Assembly (NCBI GenBank): GCA_964504195.1
Contig: CAZDDI010000032.1
Location: 1 to 46,493 of the forward strand
Direction of reading: 5' to 3'
Length of the DNA: 46,493 nucleotides
From: CAZDDI01 sp964504195
GTDB lineage: Bacteria; Chloroflexota; Anaerolineae; B4-G1; SLSP01
Below are positions 16,758 to 24,954 of the stretch, one piece after another. The notes under the pieces are model-generated. The model ran no database searches and was not told the DNA's origin. It worked only from the letters and a program-made list of their open reading frames with translations. A program made the position numbers and the translations under genes. The first letter of the stretch is position 1. Each line of letters begins with the position of its first letter.

Positions 16758-17730
16758 GCTGACCATGGTTCAGGCGCTGAATCTGGCGTTACAACAGGAA
16801 ATGGCAAAGGATGACGGCGTTATTGTGCTAGGCGAGGATGTGGGGCTGGATGGCGGCGTGTTCCGCGTGACCGATGGCCTCATCCAAAAGTTTGGCGAGC
16901 AGCGGGTGCTCGATACGCCCCTGGCTGAATCGGGCATTATCGGGTTCGCTATCGGCATGGCAATCTACGGCCTCAAGCCGGTGGCGGAGATGCAGTTCTC
17001 CGGCTTCATCTACGAGGGCTTCCATCAGCTCGAGTCGCACGCCTCACGGATGCGCCATCGCACGCAGGGGCGGTTCGGTGTACCGCTGGTGGTGCGCGCG
17101 CCCTACGCGGGCGGCGTCCGCGCGTTGGAGCATCACTCGGAGAGCCGCGAGGCGTACTTCGCCCACACGCCGGGCCTCAAGATGGTCATCCCCTCCGGGC
17201 CGCGCAATGCCCGCGCGCTGCTCGTGAGCGCGATCCGCGATCCCGACCCAGTGATTTTCTTCGAACCAAAATCCATCTACCGGGCCTTCCGCGAGGACGT
17301 GCCGGACGAAGAGGAGACTTTCCCCATCGGCAAGGCGCAGATCGCGCGCGAAGGGCAGGACATCACGTTCATCACCTACGGCGCGATGGTGCGCCCCACG
17401 CTGGAGGCCGCTGAGACGCTCCAGGCGCAGGATGGCGTGGAGGCGGAGGTGATTGATCTGCTGACTATTTCGCCGCTGGATGATGAAACCTTCGCAGCCT
17501 CGGCGCGCAAGACCGGGCGCGTGGTCATCGTCCACGAAGCGCCGCGCAGCTTCGGCCCTGGCGCGGAAATCGTCTCGCGGCTCATCGAGAAATCGTTCTG
17601 GTATCTCGAAGCGCCCATTGCGCGCGTTGCCGGAGCAGACATCATCTACCCGCTGTTCAGCCGGGAGAAGGAATACCTGCCCGGGGCGGAGCGGATTGTG
17701 CGGGCGGCGCGGGAGACGTTGGGGGCGTAA
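16750..17730 (+). CDS. pdhB: Pyruvate/2-oxoacid dehydrogenase E1 component, beta subunit
   Basis: E1 beta subunit (326 aa). LGEDVGLDGGVFRVTDGL near the N-terminus, DTPLAESGIIGFAIGMA and EMQFSGFIYEGF are the conserved pyrimidine-binding segments of the transketolase-like fold. The C-terminal domain carries VIVHEAPRSFGPGAEI. It works with the alpha subunit in the cytoplasmic dehydrogenase complex. Its stop codon falls within a GCGTAATGCGTGAAGCG repeat that continues into the spacer before the E2 gene. Confidence 0.9.
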   Translation: MAKLTMVQALNLALQQEMAKDDGVIVLGEDVGLDGGVFRVTDGLIQKFGEQRVLDTPLAESGIIGFAIGMAIYGLKPVAEMQFSGFIYEGFHQLESHASRMRHRTQGRFGVPLVVRAPYAGGVRALEHHSESREAYFAHTPGLKMVIPSGPRNARALLVSAIRDPDPVIFFEPKSIYRAFREDVPDEEETFPIGKAQIAREGQDITFITYGAMVRPTLEAAETLQAQDGVEAEVIDLLTISPLDDETFAASARKTGRVVIVHEAPRSFGPGAEIVSRLIEKSFWYLEAPIARVAGADIIYPLFSREKEYLPGAERIVRAARETLGA

Positions 17731-17762
17731 TGCGTGAAGCGTGAAACGTGAGGAGAAAGATT

Positions 17763-19046
17763 ATGAGCAAAGAATTTAAGTTACCCGATCTTGGCGAAGG
17801 GATCCACGAAGGGGAAGTGCTGGCGGTCAAAGTCAACGTTGGGCAGCAAGTCCAGGAAGATCAGATTATCCTGGAGGTGGAGACCGATAAGGCTGCCGTG
17901 GAAATTCCCTCGCCGTATACGGATGTGGTGACGCAGATCAACGTGACGCCGGGGCAGATTGTGCATGTGGGCGATGTGCTGCTGGTGTTTGGGGGGAGCG
18001 AGTCAGCGAGTCAGCGAGTAGGCGAATCAGCGAGTGAGCGAAAAGGCGAAAAAGCGAGTGAGCGAGTCAGCGAATCGGGACAGCCGCGACAGGAAGGGAC
18101 GCCGGTGCCGGCTGCACCTTCGACGCGGCGGCTGGCGCGGGAGCTGGGGGTGGATTTGCACGCCGTTCCGGGCAGCGGCCCGGCGGGATTGGTAACGGCT
18201 GAGGATGTGCGCGCTTTCGCTGAACGCGGCCCGGTCGTTGAAGCGCAACCCGCGTCCGCGCAAGCCGCGCCCGCGCCGGTCGCCCCGCGCCCAGTGGAAG
18301 CGCCCCCGCTGCCGGCCTTCGAGCAGCGCGGCGGCGTGGAGCGGGTGCCATTGCGTTCCGTGCGGCGCGCTATCGCCAAACAAATGGCGCTGAGCTGGGC
18401 GCACGTGCCGCACGTCAACACGCAGGATAAGGTGGACATCACCGCGCTCGAAGCGTTGCGCGAGCAGTACAAGGACGCGGTCGAAGCGAAGGGCGGCAAG
18501 CTCACGCTCACGGTCTTTGTGGTGAAGGCGCTGGCGAACGCGCTGCGGGAGTTCCCCAAGTTCAACGCGAGCCTGGATATGGACAATGAGGAGATCATCC
18601 TCAAACACTACTACAACATCGGCGTGGCGACGGATACGGAGCGCGGACTGCTTGTGCCGGTGCTGCGCGATGCGGATCGCAAGAGCATCGCGGAGATTGC
18701 GGCGGAGCTCACGCAGCTGGCGCAGCGCACACGAGAGGGTAAGGCCGCGCTGGAAGACTTGCAGGGCGGCACGATGACCATCACCAACATCGGCGCGCTG
18801 GGCGGGACGGGCTTTGCGCCCATCATCAACTACCCGGAGGTCGCCATTCTGGGGCTGGCACAGGCCCGCCTCGAGCCGGTGGCGCGCATCAAGAAAAACG
18901 GTACAATCAAATTTGTCCCCCGGCTGATGCTGCCTGTGATTTTGGCTTTCGACCATCGCGTGAACGATGGGGCCGAAGCGCAGCGCTTCCTCAACCGCAT
19001 CATGGAGCAGTTGGCTGAGCCGGAGCGGTTGTTGTTGGGACTCTAA
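17763..19046 (+). CDS. pdhC: Dihydrolipoamide acyltransferase (E2)
   Basis: E2 core of the 2-oxoacid dehydrogenase complex (427 aa). The lipoyl domain (1-80) has Lys43 in ETDKAAVE as the lipoylation site. A Ser/Glu/Arg-rich linker (about 80-107) replaces the usual Ala/Pro linker and is encoded by tandem CAGCGAGT-like units. The E3/E1-binding domain follows (APSTRRLARELG... to VRAFAE), then a second Ala-Pro linker and the catalytic domain, with FDHRVNDGAEAQRF containing the active-site His and Asp. The start at 17763 is preceded by GAGGAGA; an ATG five codons upstream is weaker. The E3 gene lies about 0.8 kb downstream, after two small genes. Confidence 0.9.
   Translation: MSKEFKLPDLGEGIHEGEVLAVKVNVGQQVQEDQIILEVETDKAAVEIPSPYTDVVTQINVTPGQIVHVGDVLLVFGGSESASQRVGESASERKGEKASERVSESGQPRQEGTPVPAAPSTRRLARELGVDLHAVPGSGPAGLVTAEDVRAFAERGPVVEAQPASAQAAPAPVAPRPVEAPPLPAFEQRGGVERVPLRSVRRAIAKQMALSWAHVPHVNTQDKVDITALEALREQYKDAVEAKGGKLTLTVFVVKALANALREFPKFNASLDMDNEEIILKHYYNIGVATDTERGLLVPVLRDADRKSIAEIAAELTQLAQRTREGKAALEDLQGGTMTITNIGALGGTGFAPIINYPEVAILGLAQARLEPVARIKKNGTIKFVPRLMLPVILAFDHRVNDGAEAQRFLNRIMEQLAEPERLLLGL
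17998..18076 (+). repeat. In-frame tandem microsatellite in the E2 linker
   Basis: About 80 bases of degenerate 8-base units (CAGCGAGT, GGCGAATC, GAGCGAAA and similar) run in frame through the E2 gene and encode an alternating SES/ASE/RVG/GEK linker. The periodicity and codon use differ from the surrounding GC-rich coding sequence, suggesting recent repeat expansion or insertion. Confidence 0.7.
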
Positions 19047-19051
19047 ATACC

Positions 19052-19084
19052 AGACCTGCCAGGTTTTGGAAACCTGGCAGGTCT
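19052..19084. repeat. 33-bp palindrome, copy 1
   Basis: AGACCTGCCAGGTTT (19052-19066) and AAACCTGGCAGGTCT (19070-19084) form a 15-bp-arm hairpin in the gap between E2 and the DUF2892 gene. The same element occurs in exact reverse complement at 19326-19358, on the other side of that gene. Confidence 0.85.
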
Positions 19085-19107
19085 AAAACTAAAAGGAGAA
19101 CTTGACG

Positions 19108-19320
19108 ATGAAAAAGAATATGGGAACCATTGATCGCATTATTCGGGTAGCAGTCGCGGGCATTATTGCGATTCTGTACTGGGGCGGCGTCATTTCCGGG
19201 ACACTCGCCATCATTCTGGGGCTTCTCGCCCTGGTTTTTGTAGCGACGAGCTTCATCGGCTTCTGCCCGCTCTACTTGCCGCTGAAGATTTCGACCACAA
19301 AGTACAATTTGCCAAAATAA
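19108..19320 (+). CDS. DUF2892 (YgaP-like) small membrane protein
   Basis: Protein of 70 aa with two hydrophobic helices (about 11-28 and 32-52) and the family ending GFCPLYLPLKIST. NMGTIDRIIRV at the N-terminus is the other diagnostic block of DUF2892. The start is the ATG at 19108, after AAAGGAG; a TTG two codons upstream is unlikely. Members are often fused to or near rhodanese domains. No rhodanese is present here, and the function is unknown. It is enclosed by two inverted copies of a 33-bp palindrome. Confidence 0.8.
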   Translation: MKKNMGTIDRIIRVAVAGIIAILYWGGVISGTLAIILGLLALVFVATSFIGFCPLYLPLKISTTKYNLPK

Positions 19321-19325
19321 GGAGC

Positions 19326-19358
19326 AGACCTGCCAGGTTTCCAAAACCTGGCAGGTCT
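19326..19358. repeat. 33-bp palindrome, copy 2 (inverted)
   Basis: Arms 19326-19340 and 19344-19358. The whole 33 bases are the exact reverse complement of 19052-19084, visible from the asymmetrical centre (TTTCCAAAA here, TTTTGGAAA there). It lies immediately upstream of the msrB ribosome binding site. Confidence 0.85.
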
Positions 19359-19370
19359 AGGGAGGAAATT

Positions 19371-19778
19371 ATGAGTAACAAAATCATCAAAACCGATGCC
19401 GAATGGCGCGCGGAGCTGACACCAGAGCAGTATCACGTCATGCGGGAGAAGGGCACGGAGCGAGCGTTCACAGGCCAATACTACGAGCATGACGCGGACG
19501 GAATCTATCGTTGCGCGGCGTGTGGACAACCGCTGTTCGATGCGCAAACCAAGTACCACTCCGGCAGCGGTTGGCCCAGCTTCTACGCGCCCATTGCAGG
19601 CGAGAATGTGGACAAGCGCGCCGATTTCGGCAACTTTATGATCCGCACGGAGGTCAACTGTAGCCGTTGCGGCGCGCATCTGGGCCACGTCTTCGATGAC
19701 GGCCCACAACCGACCGGGCTGCGGTATTGCATCAACTCCGTGTCGTTGGAGTTTGCGGAACGAGAAGATAAGGATTGA
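19371..19778 (+). CDS. msrB: Peptide-methionine (R)-S-oxide reductase
   Basis: Stand-alone MsrB of 135 aa, which reduces methionine-R-sulfoxide in proteins. The structural zinc site is Cys48/Cys51 and Cys97/Cys100. The catalytic Cys120 is in RYCINS, and the GSGWPSF and HLGHVFDDGP motifs line the active site. Length is standard for the family with no MsrA fusion. A GGAGG lies upstream. It sits between dehydrogenase E2 and E3 genes and is probably transcribed with them. Confidence 0.93.
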   Translation: MSNKIIKTDAEWRAELTPEQYHVMREKGTERAFTGQYYEHDADGIYRCAACGQPLFDAQTKYHSGSGWPSFYAPIAGENVDKRADFGNFMIRTEVNCSRCGAHLGHVFDDGPQPTGLRYCINSVSLEFAEREDKD

Positions 19779-19785
19779 GACTTTC

Positions 19786-19854
19786 AGCCACGAATTACAC
19801 GAATTTTACGAATTTATCTTAAAATTTTCGTGATAATTCGTGAAATTGGTGGCT
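19786..19854. repeat. CACGAATT-type intergenic palindrome
   Basis: An imperfect palindrome that begins AGCCACGAATTACACGAA and ends in the near-complementary TTCGTGAAATTGGTGGCT. It is built from repeated ACGAATT units. The same family is found at 43674-43740. It fills the gap between msrB and lpdA. Confidence 0.7.
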
Positions 19855-19872
19855 TTTCTGGGGGGATAATCT

Positions 19873-21306
19873 ATGGTCATGGGAGAATTCACACAAGAAA
19901 CCGAAGTTGTGGTCATCGGCGGGGGGCCGGGGGGCTACGCGGCGGCGTTTCGCGTGGCTGACCTGGGCCTGGAGGTGACGCTGGTGGAAGCGGATGCGCG
20001 CCTGGGCGGCGTATGCCTGCAACGCGGTTGCATCCCCTCCAAGACGCTGCTGCATGTGAGCCAGCTGCTCCACGATGCGCGCCACGCCGGGCCGCTGGGC
20101 GTGACCTTCGGCGAACCGCAAATTGATTTGGAGCAGCTGCGCGCCTTCAAGGATGGCGTCATCGAGAAGCTCACGGGCGGGCTGGATTTGCTCGCCAAAA
20201 AGCGCAGCGTGCAGGTGTTGCAGGCCCGCGCCGAGTTCGAGGATGCGCAGCATTTGCATCTGCACGGCGGCGAAATCTCCCGGCTCAAGTTCAAGCACGC
20301 GATTATCGCCACCGGCTCGCGCCCCACGCCGCTGCCGGGCGTGGAGTTCACCTCCGGCGGGCGCATCATGGATTCGACCGGTGCGCTGGCGCTGGCGGAC
20401 ATCCCGGAGCGGCTGCTGGTCATCGGCGGCGGCTATGTGGGGCTGGAGCTCGGCTCGGTCTATGCGGCGCTGGGCAGCCAGGTGACGGTGGTGGAAGCGA
20501 CGGAGCGGCTCATCGCCGGGGCGGATGCCGATCTGGCGAAGCCGCTCTTGCAGCGCATCGAGCGCGACTTTGCGGCGGTGCATATCAAGACGAAAGTGCT
20601 AGGCTTACAGGAAGATGCTACCGGCGTGGATGTGACCTTCGCGGGCGCGGCGGAGGAACTGCGGCAACGGTTCGAGCGGGTGCTGGTCGCCATAGGCCGG
20701 CAGCCTAATAGCGCAGGGCTAGGGCTGGAACAGGCGGGCGTGCAGGTGGATGAGCGCGGGTTTATCGTGGTGGATGCGCAACAGCGCACCGCTACGCCGC
20801 ACATCTACGCCATCGGCGATGTGGCGGGCGGGCTGTTGCTGGCGCACAAGGCGATGCGCGAGGGCAAGGTGGCGGCGGACGTGATTGCCGGGGAGCCGGC
20901 GGCCTTCGATGCGCGGGCGATTCCGGCGGTGGTGTATACCGATCCGCAGTTGGCGTGGGCCGGGCTGACCGAGAACGAGGCCCGCGAGCAGCAACGCGCG
21001 ATCAAGGTAGCGCGCTTCCCGTGGAGCGCCTCCGGGCGCGCGCTGACGATGGATGCGGCTGCCGGGCTGACCAAGATCATTGCCGACCCGGAGACCGGGC
21101 GTGTGCTGGGGATGGGCATCGTGGGGCGCGAGGCGGGCGAGATGATCGCCGAGGGCGTGCTGGCAATCGAGCTGGGCGCGCTCGTCGAGGATGTCGCGCT
21201 CACCATCCACGCGCATCCCACGCTCTCCGAGACCGAGGGCGAGGCGGCGGAGGTCTTCCTGGGCCAGGCGACGCATGTGTTGCCGCCGCGGAAGCGGGGG
21301 CCGTGA
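19873..21306 (+). CDS. lpdA: Dihydrolipoamide dehydrogenase (E3)
   Basis: FAD flavoprotein of 477 aa that reoxidises the dihydrolipoyl groups of E2 using NAD+. The FAD-binding GGGPGG (16-21), redox disulfide Cys48/Cys53 (GGVCLQRGCIPSK), NAD-binding GGGYVGLE and the C-terminal HAHPTLSE catalytic His-Glu of the dimer interface are all present. Its 3' end is duplicated as a decayed fragment about 1 kb downstream (22322-22433), which shows that recombination has acted at this edge of the neighbouring array. It is likely part of the dehydrogenase operon despite the small genes in between. Confidence 0.93.
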   Translation: MVMGEFTQETEVVVIGGGPGGYAAAFRVADLGLEVTLVEADARLGGVCLQRGCIPSKTLLHVSQLLHDARHAGPLGVTFGEPQIDLEQLRAFKDGVIEKLTGGLDLLAKKRSVQVLQARAEFEDAQHLHLHGGEISRLKFKHAIIATGSRPTPLPGVEFTSGGRIMDSTGALALADIPERLLVIGGGYVGLELGSVYAALGSQVTVVEATERLIAGADADLAKPLLQRIERDFAAVHIKTKVLGLQEDATGVDVTFAGAAEELRQRFERVLVAIGRQPNSAGLGLEQAGVQVDERGFIVVDAQQRTATPHIYAIGDVAGGLLLAHKAMREGKVAADVIAGEPAAFDARAIPAVVYTDPQLAWAGLTENEAREQQRAIKVARFPWSASGRALTMDAAAGLTKIIADPETGRVLGMGIVGREAGEMIAEGVLAIELGALVEDVALTIHAHPTLSETEGEAAEVFLGQATHVLPPRKRGP

Positions 21307-21487
21307 GACTGTGACCCTGACCCAGGGGGTGAATTGTTGTTATCGGGGTTGGTAAGGGCTTGATTCTATGGCATGAACCACAGGTAACTGGCTACGAGCA
21401 AAGTCACCAGAAGAATGAGAAAAGCTCCGCTGTTTTGCTCCTAAAGTGTAAACCTATTTCCACTGTAATTTGAACCATCCCCAAACA

Positions 21488-22090
21488 TCATAGTTCATTT
21501 ATGGTCATTCCATCTCGAAACACATGGGGGGCATATTGACGCAGATCGTCAGCCAGGCCACCCTCGGGCCAACCCTCCAAGCCGCTCAAATGAATGGAGT
21601 ACTTACCTCTAGGCCACAGTGGCTGCCCCAGGTTTACTCCTTCTAACTTGGCAAGAAACCCCAAACCGGATAGTTGGGCATCCTTCAAATTCAAGAAGGT
21701 ACGATGCCAGTAGGCGCCACGCATTATGCCCAAATCTTTGACATCTTCCCATGTACATTGTAAGTTGAATAATCCGGGGTGTTGGTATTTTAAGCCATGT
21801 GGGGATACCTCGAGCCTGCGGAAGAACCTTGCGATTACATCTGCGGCACACCAAATCCACAAGGCTCCTGTGATGAGAATAACTATAAAGAAGATGATGA
21901 CAATTGTAAAAAGTAGTACTGGAAACTCATCTCTCATGATATCTTGCGTTAAAAGCACCCCAGGAATACTCACAGATAGACATAGCCCTAAACAACTGAG
22001 CAATGACACCAGTGCAAAGCCCACCCCGCTCCAAAGCATAGGCCCTGCAAGTGCGTGGTAGGTCTTGGTGGAATCATCTTTAGTAGGCAT
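21488..22090 (-). CDS. Two-TM membrane protein, possible orphan immunity protein
   Basis: Protein of 200 aa that I do not recognise by name. Two long hydrophobic helices (about 19-47 and 56-84) are followed by a cytoplasmic-looking beta-rich domain of about 110 residues, possibly PH-like. The start follows GAGGAGGAG. It is at the downstream end of the WXG array, and just upstream of it lies a WXG-domain fragment. By position it could be the leftover partner of a deleted effector gene. The gap 21307-21487 up to lpdA holds nothing I can identify. Confidence 0.6.
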   Translation of the reverse strand: MPTKDDSTKTYHALAGPMLWSGVGFALVSLLSCLGLCLSVSIPGVLLTQDIMRDEFPVLLFTIVIIFFIVILITGALWIWCAADVIARFFRRLEVSPHGLKYQHPGLFNLQCTWEDVKDLGIMRGAYWHRTFLNLKDAQLSGLGFLAKLEGVNLGQPLWPRGKYSIHLSGLEGWPEGGLADDLRQYAPHVFRDGMTINEL

Positions 22091-22150
22091 TAATTCGCTC
22101 CTCCTCAGGAAATCTCAAATCAACAAATTGCAAATCAAAACCAGCGTAAC

Positions 22151-22168
22151 GTGGAGCGTCTGCTCCAC
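22151..22168. repeat. GTGGAGC hairpin
   Basis: GTGGAGC (22151-22157) and GCTCCAC (22162-22168) form a 7-bp stem, followed by GCTACATTTTTG. It resembles the hairpin at 12649-12674. CAAATC-type repeats lie just before it at about 22107-22140. Confidence 0.4.
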
Positions 22169-22321
22169 GCTACATTTTTGTGATTGTTCACATGGGGATT
22201 CCTCTTATCTCCAAAAGTTGTTGCGCCGCTGCTGTATTGGCCCACTTGTGAGTATCTGCAACGTACTTTTGCCTTTCAGTATATCATGGCGACGTGGCGA
22301 TGCAAGGCTAAGCGGAGGTAC

Positions 22322-22433
22322 GCTCACCATCCACACGCACCCTCGCGCTCTCCGAGACCGAGGGTAAGGCGGCGGAGGTGTTTCTGGGTCAGGCAACGCA
22401 TGTGTTGTCGCCGCGGAAGCGGGAAGCGTGAGA
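22322..22433 (+). pseudogene. Decayed duplicate of the lpdA 3' end
   Basis: About 110 bases match 21204-21310 with scattered substitutions. The conserved run CTCTCCGAGACCGAGGG, GGCGGCGGAGGT and the segment before the stop are all recognisable. There is no upstream part, so it is a fragment of lpdA and not a gene. On its right it abuts a WXG-domain fragment. Confidence 0.85.
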
Positions 22434-22444
22434 CGTCTAGCAGT

Positions 22445-22520
22445 AGCGTGTCGCTCAGATCGTCGCGGGCCTGCACCCGGCGGCGACCGGCTACCTCGGC
22501 CTCGCTGAAGTGGGCGTTCT
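22445..22520 (-). pseudogene. WXG-domain fragment, left edge of the array
   Basis: On the minus strand this encodes about 25 residues (NAHFSEAEVAGRRRVQ and following, to SDTL) that match positions 56-79 of the array's WXG-like domain. It joins unrelated sequence on both sides, including the lpdA fragment. It is a remnant of a lost effector gene. Confidence 0.85.
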
Positions 22521-22568
22521 CAGGCCAAAAGAATAATCTAGGCGACTGAGACGTTACCGCTACCCTCT

Positions 22569-23201
22569 CTATTTGCCAGTTTCCCAAGTGATGAAACTGA
22601 CCTGAAGACTGTTTTTCCCCTGGGGGTTTACTTCATCTATCCGCAGCTGAGCGAGACGCCCCTGGTTGGTTATGGCGCAGACATAGTGGCCCGCGACAAT
22701 TTCGGGAATGTTGCCTTTCGAAAGTGAAGCAGCGGCTTGTTGGCAACCATCAAGGCCGGGGGCCTCCGCGCCCATCGCAGCGGCCCTTCCTCCATTCACT
22801 GGCTCAAGCGTGTAGAAGATCATAGAGCCGCCACTGACCACAAATCGGATGTCACCTTCTGTGATACGCTGCTCGCCTGTGTCCAAATCGAGATACGCCT
22901 CGGGTTTTTCCAACAGGGCCGCGTCGGCAAAGAGGGTAATACTACCACTGACAATTTCCATAAAATACAAAGGCAGGGGTTCCTGTTGGGCCTCTATGGG
23001 GGTGAGAGTCGGCAAAACAGGTGTGATTTGCATAGGAGTTGAAGTAGGTGCTGCTGCCTCCAATGTGACCGGTGTAACGTGTGTAGGCGTCAGGGTAGGG
23101 GCGGCGGACTCTGGCGTGCTCTTCAATGAACATCCGATTAACAAAAAGAGCAGTCCGGCTATTTTAAGCAGTGTTGAAAAAACGTCGTAATATTTAGTCA
23201 T
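22569..23201 (-). CDS. Lipoprotein downstream of the GH24 effector, candidate immunity protein
   Basis: Protein of 210 aa with a type II signal peptide (LLFLLIGC, lipidated Cys24), a Thr/Pro/Ala-rich linker (about 30-72) and a globular domain of about 135 residues that I do not recognise. It should be displayed on the outer face of the cytoplasmic membrane, where a secreted lysozyme would act. It lies 171 bases downstream of the WXG-GH24 gene on the same strand. The immunity role is inferred from position and location only; it could equally be a structural or binding lipoprotein. Confidence 0.65.
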   Translation of the reverse strand: MTKYYDVFSTLLKIAGLLFLLIGCSLKSTPESAAPTLTPTHVTPVTLEAAAPTSTPMQITPVLPTLTPIEAQQEPLPLYFMEIVSGSITLFADAALLEKPEAYLDLDTGEQRITEGDIRFVVSGGSMIFYTLEPVNGGRAAAMGAEAPGLDGCQQAAASLSKGNIPEIVAGHYVCAITNQGRLAQLRIDEVNPQGKNSLQVSFITWETGK

Positions 23202-23372
23202 GTTATTTCTCCATGTGTCCTGTTCTCTAATCTACCCGCGATTTCGTGAGATTAGTCAGGGTGTGCAAGTATATCACTCTCGTTCCTAAACAACTGTTCC
23301 AAAACAACCCATGAAAATGCAGTGAAATGGGTAAGTTATCAGGTACTGGTTCTCAAGCGACTTCTTACAGCA

Positions 23373-24872
23373 TTACGGGAGTGTATCGGCGACCCCGGAT
23401 TCCTCACCGGGGTCATCGGCGGCGAATAAGATCCCTTCCTCCTCACGTCGAATGACTAACCCCGGTTGTCTCTCTCCATCGCTTCCATGTACCCACCGGG
23501 CCAGTTCGCCTGGTACGGATTCATAGTCGCCCTGGTTCAGTTTCTCAAGCAGGTCGGAGCTCGCAAAATTGCCCGCGCCTACATTGAATGCAAAGCTCAC
23601 CAGGGCGTTATACTGATTTTGTGTCAGCGGCACAGTGACCAGAGTGCGCACAGTTTGCTGGGCGTCTGCCAAATCGCGATCGAGCAATTTATAGGCTTCT
23701 TCCTCGGTTATTCCTTCTAAAAACTCGGATTCGGATTCGCGGCCATCTATGGGGCCCAAGTGAACCAGATGCCCGACTCCTATAGTGCAGTTGTTGGAAG
23801 GGTCGTTGTAAAGCTCCAGTCTTATACCCTCATGCCGTACAATAAGTTCATATCCACTTGAACTGAACGCTATAGAATCCAGCGGGCGGGGTTCGCGTAA
23901 ATATTGGATGGCGACCCACCCATTGTGTTGCTTGCCGTCGGCATCCGCATAGGAGACATAGCCCCACTCATAGCCACTTGTTACTAGAGTAGGGACATGG
24001 GTGTTCAGGTGAATCTGGGCACCATTCGGAATTTTGCTATCCATCGCCAGGTTGCTATCACGGTCGTCTTCCGGGATCATAGGGGTCGTTCGCATATTCA
24101 GCCCGCCAGAAGCTGTCACATACATTACAGCGCCGGGCGGCGCAACGACCGGAGCGGGTTCCCCCACGAATTCAGCCGCTTGTTGAAGGGCATTGCACGC
24201 TTCGACCCACGCCAGCACCTCTTGACCGCTCATCGGCCCGGGAAAGTCGCCTTTTTCCAGCCAGGTCTCCAACCCGGCCAGCCGCGCATAATAGAAGGCC
24301 ACCCAATCGTCGTCCGTCCATTGCACCGCGCCCTCCCCTGAGAGCAGCCACGCCAAGCGGAACTCGGCGTAATCCTCCGCGGTCGGCGGGCGGCCATGAT
24401 CCCGCTCGAACGCCTCCGCCCACCAGCCAAAGCCGTCCGCTTCCCACGACAACCCATCTCCCAAAGCATCCCGCCAGTTCCATTTGGTGACAGAGTTTTT
24501 CGCCGCAGGCAACCGGGCGTTTAGCCCCGTGTGGTGCAGCGGCTCACTGCCAGGCAGGGCCCGTGGAGTCGGCACCAGCCCCAGGAGCTGCTGCACCGCC
24601 GCCGTATCCGCCCGCTCGAAGGCGTCCGCGGCGCGCATGAGGGTATCGCTCAGGTCGTCGCGGGCCTGCACCCGGCGGCGACCCGCTACCTCCGCCTCGC
24701 TGAAGTGGGCGGTCAGGCGCGCAGCATCGCCGCTGGGCCAACAGCCGGTATCCAGTTCCATAACGGCGTGGCGCAGCTCCGCGTTGATGTGTTGGATGTC
24801 GGCGCTGCTGTGGCGCAGTTGCGCGGCAGTATCGCGCAACTCTTGTGGTTCAACCAGAATTTTCTTTGCCAT
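23373..24872 (-). CDS. WXG100-like effector with SH3 and GH24 lysozyme domains
   Basis: Protein of 499 aa without a signal peptide. Residues 1-95 form a helix-turn-helix like WXG100 proteins, with the turn CWPSG (44-48) and FERAD (85-89) resembling the YxxxD/E export signal of type VII substrates. A shared middle domain (about 100-235) follows, then an SH3b-like domain (about 248-328). The C-terminal GH24 (T4-lysozyme type) domain (about 335-485) has Glu348, Asp357 and Thr363, the same +9 and +15 spacing as the Glu11/Asp20/Thr26 triad of T4 lysozyme. It should therefore cut the glycan backbone of peptidoglycan. AGGAGAGGAG precedes the start. The gene downstream encodes a lipoprotein. Confidence 0.85.
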   Translation of the reverse strand: MAKKILVEPQELRDTAAQLRHSSADIQHINAELRHAVMELDTGCWPSGDAARLTAHFSEAEVAGRRRVQARDDLSDTLMRAADAFERADTAAVQQLLGLVPTPRALPGSEPLHHTGLNARLPAAKNSVTKWNWRDALGDGLSWEADGFGWWAEAFERDHGRPPTAEDYAEFRLAWLLSGEGAVQWTDDDWVAFYYARLAGLETWLEKGDFPGPMSGQEVLAWVEACNALQQAAEFVGEPAPVVAPPGAVMYVTASGGLNMRTTPMIPEDDRDSNLAMDSKIPNGAQIHLNTHVPTLVTSGYEWGYVSYADADGKQHNGWVAIQYLREPRPLDSIAFSSSGYELIVRHEGIRLELYNDPSNNCTIGVGHLVHLGPIDGRESESEFLEGITEEEAYKLLDRDLADAQQTVRTLVTVPLTQNQYNALVSFAFNVGAGNFASSDLLEKLNQGDYESVPGELARWVHGSDGERQPGLVIRREEEGILFAADDPGEESGVADTLP

Positions 24873-24954
24873 TGGTCTCCTCTCCTGATTTGGTAGCGAC
24901 TCTCATTTAAAAATTCTCATTATTTCACACCTAGCCAATTGTCATATTCCGCAC

